A stretch of DNA of 23,895 nt, taken from an uncultured Oscillospiraceae bacterium (GTDB lineage: Bacteria > Bacillota > Clostridia > Oscillospirales > Acutalibacteraceae). Position numbers and translations under genes: made by a program. Below, piece after piece: positions 6,424 through 13,192 of this stretch (positions are counted from its first letter, which is position 1; each line of letters opens with the position of its first letter). The DNA is taken from the NCBI GenBank assembly GCA_902489595.1, contig CABUAS010000020.1:1-23895 (forward strand), in the 5' to 3' direction. The notes below the pieces were generated by a model. It did not search any database. It was not told the DNA's origin and was given only the letters and a program-made list of their open reading frames with translations.

Positions 6424-7038
6424 ATGTCTATCAAACAAGGCGAATATTTAAAAAAATTAAGAATCGAAAATAACCTCAGCCAGGAAAAATTAGGCGAAAA
6501 ATTAGGGCTTTCAAGGCAGTCAGTCTCAAAATGGGAACAGGGCAGCACCGTGCCTGATATTGAAAACATTATGAAACTTGCAAAGCTTTACAATGTTTCG
6601 GTTGACTCAATTTTAAACGGTGAAGAAGACAAAAAAGAAGAAATTTCACAGCCGGAAAAAGAACCCGAAATCAGCATAAATCCTGCTGAAGAAAGCATAA
6701 AGAACGAAGAAACGAAGCAGGAAAAGAAAAAGGTTCACCACACATGGATTTTCTATTCCTACCCTGTTTTAATGGCAATTCTTTATACCATACTCGGCGT
6801 ATTATTCTCACCAAAAGGCTGGTATATAGGGTGGATTGTATTTCTCACAATTCCGCTTTTTTACACAGGCGTTGCAGCGTACAACAAGAAAAAACCTGTC
6901 ATTTTCTGCTACCCCGTTCTGATGCTTATCATCTATCTGCTTGGCGGATTTTTCTTAAAATTATGGCACCCGCTGTGGATAATATTTTTAACAATACCGA
7001 TATTTTACATAATAACGGCAAGAAAGAAAAACAAATAA
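6424..7038 (+). CDS. XRE regulator with C-terminal membrane domain
   Basis: This 204-aa protein begins with a clear helix-turn-helix at 1-65 (LRIENNLSQEKLGEKLGLSR, then QSVSKWEQGSTVPDIENIMK). A charged Glu/Lys-rich linker follows at about 70-103, then four predicted membrane helices at about 107-200. The membrane part is a tandem duplication: YPVLMAILYTILG with FLTIPLFY in the first half, YPVLMLIIYLLGG with FLTIPIFY in the second. Such proteins may link a membrane signal to DNA binding. The ATG at 6424 has AAAGGTGA upstream and its own promoter. A terminator follows at 7048. The target genes cannot be told from sequence; either flanking gene is possible. Confidence 0.85.
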   Translation: MSIKQGEYLKKLRIENNLSQEKLGEKLGLSRQSVSKWEQGSTVPDIENIMKLAKLYNVSVDSILNGEEDKKEEISQPEKEPEISINPAEESIKNEETKQEKKKVHHTWIFYSYPVLMAILYTILGVLFSPKGWYIGWIVFLTIPLFYTGVAAYNKKKPVIFCYPVLMLIIYLLGGFFLKLWHPLWIIFLTIPIFYIITARKKNK

Positions 7039-7047
7039 AAAAAAGAT

Positions 7048-7085
7048 TGCACTCCGAAAACGAAATGTTTAAGGAGTGCATTTTT
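7048..7085. terminator. Bidirectional intrinsic terminator between convergent genes
   Basis: TGCACTCC (7048-7055) and GGAGTGCA (7073-7080) form an 8-bp stem, with an inner AAAC/GTTT pairing around GAAAT. TTTTT follows on the plus strand (7081-7085), and a long U-tract follows on the minus strand beyond 7047. It can end both the XRE gene and the convergent heparinase-like gene. Confidence 0.8.
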
Positions 7086-7088
7086 AAT

Positions 7089-9122
7089 TTATTTTACAGG
7101 TTCAAGAATTACACAGATTTCAGCGTTTTTCACACCATCAAGATGAACTGTAAGTTTTTTCAGAGCATCTGAATTTTCAATATCTTCCCTGCCCTCAAAA
7201 TCAGCATTTGTAACATAAGACGGTTTAACCGATTCAAGACCCATTACCGAGAAAGAACCGTCATTCATAAGCGTTGCTTTAATCTGCCTGCCGTTTTTAG
7301 TTAAAATTGCCGTTTTTTCATCAACAATTTCTATATCTGCTTTTGTGTGCATAAACCAGTAAATGTCACTTTTAATAAAGCACTTTACATTGTCTGTAAT
7401 TGTTAATGAACCGTCTGCATTAAGGGTAAAATCTCTGTTTACCGACGATGCGCCGTTCATACTGTAAGCATCGGTCATATCAATAGAACAACTGCCCGCT
7501 GTTTCATCAAAAGAATAAAAGCCGCATTTTGCAAATGCATACTGGTCATCAAGCGCCATATTAGGATTGATTACAAGAGTATTCTGACCCTCGGCACGCT
7601 TCATATAATTTTTCCATCTGCCTCCTGCAGGAAGATTTACAAAATAATTTGGTGCATCATAACTGCACGGTCCGAGTTCTTCTGCCCAGCGTTCGCCGAG
7701 AGCGTCATATACAAAACTGCCTATATCAAGGTCACCATGATTTGTATAATTATATCCGCCTTTAATACCTGCAAAAGCGGCATTTTCATCAAGATATGCA
7801 CTGCGCATTAAAACAAGCGACTCGCCTGCATCGGAATCGAGGCACACGGCAAGCGGTTCATCTGCAAACTGAGCAGTATCACCTGTAAAGTTTCTGTTAT
7901 ACCAAAGTGCGGAAAGTGCATTTTCTTTTCCTTCGCCGTTTCTCTCGGTATTATCGGAAGTATCAAAAGCAAAATCATAAGGATAATCCTGCATCTGATA
8001 AGCGGCAAGGAGCGGCGCATCATATTCAGATGCATACCAATGAAGAACGGGTGTATAAAATCTCCATCCTTTATTATCACCGAAATTAAATACGCCTGTC
8101 GGTGTAGTTATGTAAACAGGGAAATATCCAAGCTGCTTAAAGCCGTCAATTTCCGACATTCCGAAATCGGTATTGAAAAGATTTCTTGAAGTCGCAATAA
8201 AATACGTGATTGCATTCATCCCCGACTGGCAGTATCCGGGGCCCTCTGCATAAACACCATTCGGTGTAAAGTTTTCAAAAGCAATCGGCATATTCTGATA
8301 ACACATATGAAGAAACTCTGCACTCTCCTCAGGATAATATGAAGAAAAAGTCATACATGCAATACCTACACCGCTGTAACAGATGCTGTTCCAGTTATTT
8401 TTAGACCATGTAAACCAGTTGGAAAGATAATTCTTTGAAAGCGCAGGCTTGATTGCATAATCAAATGTTTTCTGCGCAAGCAAATCACGCTGAGAATCAT
8501 CAAGATAATCATAAAACCAGTCATATCCTGTTGCGGCGGCAAGCGCCATTTCGGCTGACGCAAGAAAATGTGACGGGCACCAGTCATCAAACGAGCATAC
8601 GCTTTGAAGTTCCTGCCATGCTCTGTCAGCATAAACGGTATTGCCCGTAATCTGCCATGCACAGCCGAGAATTACAATTCTGTTAAACACTTCACGGGAG
8701 ATAGGCAAAATGCTGTCTTCCTCATCAAGCTGATATGTAAGAACAGGATAAACAGAAAGATCAAGCAGACCGTCGGCATTGTCGATAACAGACTTAATTA
8801 ATGCATTTGTATATTCTGTGCCTGTGCCGCTTTGAAATTCCGTGCGCACAAAATCAAAATTATTTTTGCCGACAAGAACAAACGGGTGGCTTACATCGGC
8901 AAGTTTTGAAATTTCTTCTTTCATTTCCGACTTTGACGGCGCACCCTTATAAAGATTCAAATCAATATAATCAACACCGAGTTTGACCGTATCGCTGATT
9001 ACTGCAAGATGAGGAAAAAATCTTAAAAAGCCGTTTGCAGTAATAACGATGACAAAAACAAGTATAACTGCAAGAATTTTTTTTGCAGTCTTTTTTCTTT
9101 TTGCACTTTTTTCTTTTTTCAT
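7089..9122 (-). CDS. Membrane-anchored heparinase II/III-like polysaccharide lyase
   Basis: This 677-aa protein starts with a basic stretch and one hydrophobic segment (about 14-32), a signal anchor or uncleaved signal peptide, so the enzyme should sit outside the membrane. Residues about 100-360 form an (alpha/alpha) toroid with family landmarks: PSHFLASAEMALA with His185, KNNWNSICYSGVG, and YAEGPGY with the candidate catalytic Tyr297. From about 430 a beta-sandwich begins; YTNHGDLDIGSFVYDALGER (459-478) is the heparinase II/III C-terminal core with its conserved His/Asp. The family cleaves uronic-acid polysaccharides by beta-elimination, but members also act on other polymers, so the substrate is open. 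The start is the ATG at 9122 with AAAGGG upstream and a promoter at 9157-9185. It is monocistronic. Confidence 0.82.
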   Translation of the reverse strand: MKKEKSAKRKKTAKKILAVILVFVIVITANGFLRFFPHLAVISDTVKLGVDYIDLNLYKGAPSKSEMKEEISKLADVSHPFVLVGKNNFDFVRTEFQSGTGTEYTNALIKSVIDNADGLLDLSVYPVLTYQLDEEDSILPISREVFNRIVILGCAWQITGNTVYADRAWQELQSVCSFDDWCPSHFLASAEMALAAATGYDWFYDYLDDSQRDLLAQKTFDYAIKPALSKNYLSNWFTWSKNNWNSICYSGVGIACMTFSSYYPEESAEFLHMCYQNMPIAFENFTPNGVYAEGPGYCQSGMNAITYFIATSRNLFNTDFGMSEIDGFKQLGYFPVYITTPTGVFNFGDNKGWRFYTPVLHWYASEYDAPLLAAYQMQDYPYDFAFDTSDNTERNGEGKENALSALWYNRNFTGDTAQFADEPLAVCLDSDAGESLVLMRSAYLDENAAFAGIKGGYNYTNHGDLDIGSFVYDALGERWAEELGPCSYDAPNYFVNLPAGGRWKNYMKRAEGQNTLVINPNMALDDQYAFAKCGFYSFDETAGSCSIDMTDAYSMNGASSVNRDFTLNADGSLTITDNVKCFIKSDIYWFMHTKADIEIVDEKTAILTKNGRQIKATLMNDGSFSVMGLESVKPSYVTNADFEGREDIENSDALKKLTVHLDGVKNAEICVILEPVK

Positions 9123-9156
9123 AAATTTACCCTTTCATATTATATGATTTATTTAT

Positions 9157-9185
9157 ATTGTAACATATAAGAAAAAGATTTTCAA
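9157..9185 (-). promoter_or_regulatory. Promoter of the heparinase-like gene
   Basis: On the minus strand TTGAAA (9185-9180), a 17-base spacer and TACAAT (9162-9157), 35 bases upstream of the ATG at 9122. Good match to the vegetative consensus. Confidence 0.7.
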
Positions 9186-9341
9186 TGCGATATTTAAAAC
9201 ACAATTTTTGGCTTAAAACAAGGGCTTTTTGCATACGTAAACCGTCGGTTGACACCGATGTAAAGCACGGTTGGTAGAGTTTTTTTGTCCTGCGGCGTAC
9301 AATGAAGCCACAACAAAAAAACGCCGAAGGAGATTTACAAT

Positions 9342-10235
9342 ATGGCAGTCTATAAAACAGAAAATTTCAAAATCGCAAGAAAAATAGTTTCAAATATGAC
9401 AACGGAAAGCTGGAACGATATTCCGCACACAACAATGAGTTATGAGGCAGATGTTACAGACCTTTTAAAAAAGTATAAAAAGCTCAACAGCATAAGCGAA
9501 GAAAAAATCACAATAAATACATTAATGATGAAAATCATCTGCGAGGGTCTTAAAGCCGCACCGAAAATGAACTGCACGCTTGACTTTAACAAAAAGCTTG
9601 TAAGAGGCACTTTGAATTATCATGACAATATTGATATTTCAATGCCGATGATTTTAAACACAGGCGAAATGATGACAGTGAATATGCACGATATGGGAAA
9701 CAAAAATCTTGACGAAATGACAAGAGCAATTAACGACACTGCACGCCGTGCAAACAATTCTGATATGAATGAAGTTATGTATGAAGTATCACTCGACAAC
9801 ACTTTGACAGGACTGAAGCACGGAAAAGTTTTGCAGGCACTCAGAAGACTTTACGGCTCTAAAATGCCCGGCAGACATCAGGTGAAAACGCTTAAAGGAA
9901 ACGCAAAAAAAGAATACTATTCGATTTCAGAAAAAGACAGACTTACAAAGCACGACATTGAACAGGGCACAACAACAATCAGCAACCTCGGCTCAATTTA
10001 CAGAGCACAGAAAGGTGAATGCTTTTTGCTTGAAATCATTCCGCCGCAGGTAAGTGCTTTTGCAGTGAACGCAGTTCAGAAAAAGCCTGTTGTGACAGAA
10101 GATGAATTCGGAAACGACAAAATCGAAATCAGAAAAATTCTGCCGATTACTATTGCGATTGACCACCGTGCACTTGACTACGGCGACTGTGTGCCTTTTT
10201 TTGAAAAACTTGACGAAGTATTCTCAAACCCTTAG
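9342..10235 (+). CDS. Lipoyl-free 2-oxoacid dehydrogenase E2-type acyltransferase
   Basis: This 297-aa protein has the chloramphenicol-acetyltransferase/E2 catalytic fold. The hallmark HxxxD motif is IDHRALDYGD near the C-terminus (His275, Asp279), and the upstream TTTISNLGSIYR strand fits the same fold. In true E2 subunits the catalytic domain follows lipoyl and E1/E3-binding domains; both are absent here and there are no E1 or E3 genes nearby. It starts at residue 1 with what should be the first catalytic-domain strands (RKIVSNMTTESWNDIPHTT). It probably transfers an acyl group from CoA to an unknown acceptor. The ATG at 9342 has GAAGGAGA upstream. The preceding 150 bases hold small imperfect hairpins and a TTGACA (9249-9254) without a convincing -10. 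Confidence 0.8.
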   Translation: MAVYKTENFKIARKIVSNMTTESWNDIPHTTMSYEADVTDLLKKYKKLNSISEEKITINTLMMKIICEGLKAAPKMNCTLDFNKKLVRGTLNYHDNIDISMPMILNTGEMMTVNMHDMGNKNLDEMTRAINDTARRANNSDMNEVMYEVSLDNTLTGLKHGKVLQALRRLYGSKMPGRHQVKTLKGNAKKEYYSISEKDRLTKHDIEQGTTTISNLGSIYRAQKGECFLLEIIPPQVSAFAVNAVQKKPVVTEDEFGNDKIEIRKILPITIAIDHRALDYGDCVPFFEKLDEVFSNP

Positions 10236-10300
10236 ATAATTTTTGACTGGGTTGAAAATAAATCAGAAAAAGAGGCGGCTTAATAAACCACAGACATAAC

Positions 10301-10335
10301 AAAACGGGAGGGCACAGAGACCCTCCCCTACAGCA
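10301..10335 (-). repeat. GC-rich dispersed palindrome, possible terminator of the GH20-DUF362 operon
   Basis: On the minus strand GGGAGGG, loop TCTCTGTG, CCCTCCC gives a perfect 7-bp stem followed by GTTTTGTT, just downstream of the DUF362 stop. The flanks TGTAGGGGAGG and CCCTCCCGTTTTG recur almost unchanged at 13156-13182, so the two are copies of one element. The stem and short U-rich tail could also terminate transcription. Confidence 0.65.
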
Positions 10336-10358
10336 GTTTTGTACATTTATTTCCCTTA

Positions 10359-11243
10359 TCACTCAACAACGACAAGTTCATAATCCTTTGTGCCGAAGCC
10401 GAGCTTTGCGGCGCAGCCGATAGTATGCGTGCCGTGTTTTGATTCAACACGCTCAACAAAATGAGCTCTGCCCTTATCGGTTGAACTGTAAATCAAATCA
10501 ATACATGCCTGATCAAGAGCAACGGGGTCTGTTGACGAAAGAATACCGATATCAGCCATACACGGGTCTTCAGCAATCGCACAGCAGTCACAGTCTACCG
10601 AAAGATTGCACATCAGGCTGACATAGGCGATATTACCTTTAAAGTAATTGTGCACAGTGCCTGCTGCCTCTGCCATAGCCTCGCAGAAATCAAGCTGCTC
10701 TGCGTGATGCTCCCACACAATATTCTGGTCATCGGTATAACCGCCGGAATGAATAAGCGCTTTGCCTGCGCTTGACGCACAGCCGATTGAAAGCTGTTTA
10801 AGTGCTCCGCCGTAGCCGCCCATCGGGTGACCTTTAAAATGAGAAAGCACAAGCATCGAATCGTAATTTTTAATATTTCTGCCAACAAGATTTTTTGTAA
10901 GCACTCTGCCGTTTTCAACAGGCAGTGCAATATCGGGCTTTTCACTGTCCATAATATCAACATCAAAATACTCTGTCCAGCCGTGCTCGGCAACAAGCGC
11001 TCTATGCTTTTCTGTTGTATTTCTTGCACCGTCATAGGCAGTATTGCATTCAACAACAGTGCCGTTTACATATTCAATCATAGGCTTTAAAAATTCAGGG
11101 CGAAGAAAATTCTGATTGCCCTTTTCACCCGAATGAACTTTAACGGCAACCTTGCCCGAAAGTTCAATACACAGCACTTTATACATTTCTATAACCTTTT
11201 CGGGTGTTATACTCTTTGTAAAATAAACCTTTGCTTTTCCCAT
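10359..11243 (-). CDS. DUF362 domain protein
   Basis: This 294-aa protein fits the DUF362 family. It has AVKVHSGEKGNQNFLRPEFL near the start, a central LSHFKGHPMGGYGGALKQLS, and the typical tail ADIGILSSTDPVALDQACID. A Cys cluster (VDCDCCAIAEDPC) sits before the tail. Some DUF362 proteins carry ferredoxin-type 4Fe-4S motifs; no CxxCxxCxxxC motif is present here. Biochemical function is not established for the family. The ATG at 11243 has AAGGAGC upstream that overlaps the TAA stop of the GH20 gene, with an 11-base gap, so the two are translationally coupled. Whether that pairing is functional or chance is unclear. Confidence 0.82.
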   Translation of the reverse strand: MGKAKVYFTKSITPEKVIEMYKVLCIELSGKVAVKVHSGEKGNQNFLRPEFLKPMIEYVNGTVVECNTAYDGARNTTEKHRALVAEHGWTEYFDVDIMDSEKPDIALPVENGRVLTKNLVGRNIKNYDSMLVLSHFKGHPMGGYGGALKQLSIGCASSAGKALIHSGGYTDDQNIVWEHHAEQLDFCEAMAEAAGTVHNYFKGNIAYVSLMCNLSVDCDCCAIAEDPCMADIGILSSTDPVALDQACIDLIYSSTDKGRAHFVERVESKHGTHTIGCAAKLGFGTKDYELVVVE

Positions 11244-11254
11244 AATAAAGCTCC

Positions 11255-12685
11255 TTATTTTAACATTGATTTGACATAATCAAAAGTATAATTTGTGAAA
11301 ACAAATTTAAGCCATCCCTTCGGCATTGCAAGCCTCGAATAATTCCATCTGCGCTTTTCCATAAAACGAATTCCGTTTGATTTCAGCATTTTTTCAACAG
11401 GCTCAATTCTTTCAAGAAAATCTTTATAATCCTTACTATTGCCCGACCAGCCTGTTTCGGCAACTGCAAGCACACGTGGGAACATCATTTCCTCAAGCCT
11501 GTTATTATCTTCAATATACTCTGTCCATATCGGTGTTTCCACACCTAATATATTATTTTTGCCCGACTGTATCAATCCCTTTAATTCGGTGTTAAAATGA
11601 TATGTATGGTTCATCGGTGTAATATCGTATTCATAATCAAGATAATAATATGAAAACGGGGAAAGAATCAGCTTTCCGCCGTTATTGGCATATGTCAGGC
11701 TCGCCTTCATATTACCGGTCCAGTATTGCACGGCAGCTCTTTTATCGAGATCTTTTCCCTTTAAAACATCATTCCACACAATACAGGTTTTGCCCTTTTC
11801 AAAAAGATATTCAATGATGCGGTTCATAAAGAAATTATGATAATCGGCATAATCGGTAATGCCATGCTTTTGCATCAGTTTTTTGCAGTCGGGGCAGGTT
11901 TGCCAATGATTATGAGGTGTTTCGTCACCGCCGATATGGTAGTAATTATACGGAAAAATCCCGCAGAATTCATCAAAAATTCTTGTAATAATTTCATATG
12001 TTTTATCCTTAGCAGGGCAGATAACATCTTTGTATATCCCCTGCCTTGTTTTTATATCAACGGGCATACCGATGCAGGTGATTTCGGGATAGGCGGAAAG
12101 CAGAGCACTTGAATGCCCCGGAATATCGAATTCGGGGATAACATCAATATACCTTTCGGCGCAGTAATCAACAATTTCTTTCATCTCGGCTTTAGTGTAT
12201 ACCCTGCCGTAAGGCGACATATCTCTCTTTTTGCCGAAATTGCTGAACGGTCGAACAGCCGATACGCTGTTAAGTTTATCATAAACTTCCGATTCAAAAC
12301 GCCAGCCCTGATCATCTGTCAAATGCCAGTGAAATTTATTGTATTTAAGAAGTGACATAGCATTGATAATTTTCTTCAGTTCTGCGATATCAAACATATG
12401 GCGTGCACAGTCTATCATAAAACTTCTGTACGCATATTTCGGCTTATCGCAGATTTTGCAAATCGGCAAAGACGAATACTGTGCTTTTATCTGTTCAAGC
12501 GTTTTTTCTGCATAAAACAACGCTTTTTCACTGCCGCCGCTGATTATAATTCCACCGTCGTTAATTTTCAAAACATATTCTTCTTCGGCAAGATTATCAT
12601 CAACACTTTTGCTGAGCTTTAAATCCGTATTATCTGAAAACCTGTTATTAAATTCGATTTTCAGCGGCTTAGGAATGATTTTCAT
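11255..12685 (-). CDS. GH20 beta-N-acetylhexosaminidase, cytoplasmic
   Basis: This 476-aa enzyme has an N-terminal GH20b-like domain (about 1-80) and a TIM-barrel catalytic domain. Family landmarks are FHWHLTDDQGWR (118-129), PEFDIPGH (184-191) and HIGGDETP (250-257), with the catalytic Asp254-Glu255 pair used in substrate-assisted hydrolysis through the acetamido group. It has no signal peptide, so it should act inside the cell on imported oligosaccharides, removing terminal beta-linked GlcNAc or GalNAc. The ATG at 12685 has AGAGGT upstream and a promoter at 12718-12745. It is the first gene of a two-gene unit with DUF362. The function fits the GH89/GH29 operon on the same strand about 500 bases further right. 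Confidence 0.93.
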   Translation of the reverse strand: MKIIPKPLKIEFNNRFSDNTDLKLSKSVDDNLAEEEYVLKINDGGIIISGGSEKALFYAEKTLEQIKAQYSSLPICKICDKPKYAYRSFMIDCARHMFDIAELKKIINAMSLLKYNKFHWHLTDDQGWRFESEVYDKLNSVSAVRPFSNFGKKRDMSPYGRVYTKAEMKEIVDYCAERYIDVIPEFDIPGHSSALLSAYPEITCIGMPVDIKTRQGIYKDVICPAKDKTYEIITRIFDEFCGIFPYNYYHIGGDETPHNHWQTCPDCKKLMQKHGITDYADYHNFFMNRIIEYLFEKGKTCIVWNDVLKGKDLDKRAAVQYWTGNMKASLTYANNGGKLILSPFSYYYLDYEYDITPMNHTYHFNTELKGLIQSGKNNILGVETPIWTEYIEDNNRLEEMMFPRVLAVAETGWSGNSKDYKDFLERIEPVEKMLKSNGIRFMEKRRWNYSRLAMPKGWLKFVFTNYTFDYVKSMLK

Positions 12686-12717
12686 TTTGACTTACCTCTT
12701 GATATTATTTCCCTTTT

Positions 12718-12745
12718 ATTGTATCATAAATTTACGGTTATTCAA
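12718..12745 (-). promoter_or_regulatory. Promoter of the GH20-DUF362 operon
   Basis: On the minus strand TTGAAT (12745-12740), a 16-base spacer and TACAAT with TG upstream (TGATACAAT, -10 at 12723-12718), 32 bases upstream of the ATG at 12685. Confidence 0.65.
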
Positions 12746-12775
12746 AGCCATATAATAAAATTTCTGAGGCTCAAT

Positions 12776-12997
12776 ATGAAAAAGAAAGCCGAGGCACAAT
12801 ATATATGGCAGATGACTGCGACGCAAATCTCGGCAGCAAACAATGCAAATAAAACTGTTAAAAACGCCAACATTCCGAATACAGGCGCATATGAAGCAGA
12901 AACAGCATTTACAGTTGTTCTTTCAGCAGCTGCCGGAATTGCAGTTGTTTCACTCCTTACTGCTTATACTCTGAGGAGAAAAGCAAAAAACATTTAA
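12776..12997 (+). CDS. 73-aa protein with sortase-type C-terminal sorting signal
   Basis: This small protein starts MKKKAEAQYIW and ends with an arrangement typical of sortase substrates. IPNTGA is an LPxTG-like motif, followed by an eight-residue spacer, a hydrophobic helix (TVVLSAAAGIAVVSLLTAY) and a basic tail (LRRKAKNI). I choose the ATG at 12776 for GAGG six bases upstream; the frame is open back to 12719 without a better site. A perfect TATAAT lies at 12751-12756, with a weak -35, and a terminator follows the gene. It has no Sec signal peptide, which a true cell-wall-anchored protein needs, so it is either a remnant of a larger surface protein or a small tail-anchored membrane protein. 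Confidence 0.55.
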   Translation: MKKKAEAQYIWQMTATQISAANNANKTVKNANIPNTGAYEAETAFTVVLSAAAGIAVVSLLTAYTLRRKAKNI

Positions 12998-13034
12998 GTT
13001 TCCGAACAGAGCGTTTTGTCTTTAATTAAAAAGC

Positions 13035-13078
13035 AATCCCCCCGAGGTGAAAACCTTAGGGGGATTTGTTTATTATTA
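13035..13078 (+). terminator. Intrinsic terminator of the small sortase-signal gene
   Basis: The arms 13035-13048 and 13053-13066 form a 14-bp stem with one mismatch and one G-U pair, closed by a GAAA tetraloop and followed by TTTGTTTATTATT. It lies 37 bases after the stop at 12997, on the same strand. Confidence 0.75.
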
Positions 13079-13155
13079 AGTTGCAGGTAATAACAATATT
13101 ATAACGGTGCGTCAAAAACGCCCCTCTTTACGCAAAATATAATTTTCAACAGCAA

Positions 13156-13182
13156 AACGGGAGGGCAAGACCTTCCTCTACA
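13156..13182 (-). repeat. GC-rich dispersed palindrome at the 3' end of the glycosidase operon
   Basis: On the minus strand TGTAGAGGAAGG, TCTTG, CCCTCCCGTTTTG is a slightly decayed copy of the element at 10301-10335, with the same flanks and order. It lies 11 bases beyond the stop of the last operon gene. The stem has one mismatch and a short GTTTTG tail, so it may be a weak terminator. Confidence 0.55.
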
Positions 13183-13192
13183 TTAAATTATA

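Noticed and set aside
9249..9303. Promoter for the E2-like gene from TTGACA at 9249 or TACAAT at 9298
   Set aside because: The two elements do not pair with each other or with a partner at 16-18 base spacing, so no promoter is called.
11837..12622. Run of plus-strand ORFs opposite the GH20 gene
   Set aside because: They are antisense to a clearly conserved enzyme, lack ribosome sites and family motifs, and are shadow frames. The same applies to frames opposite the ABC, GH29, GH89 and heparinase genes.
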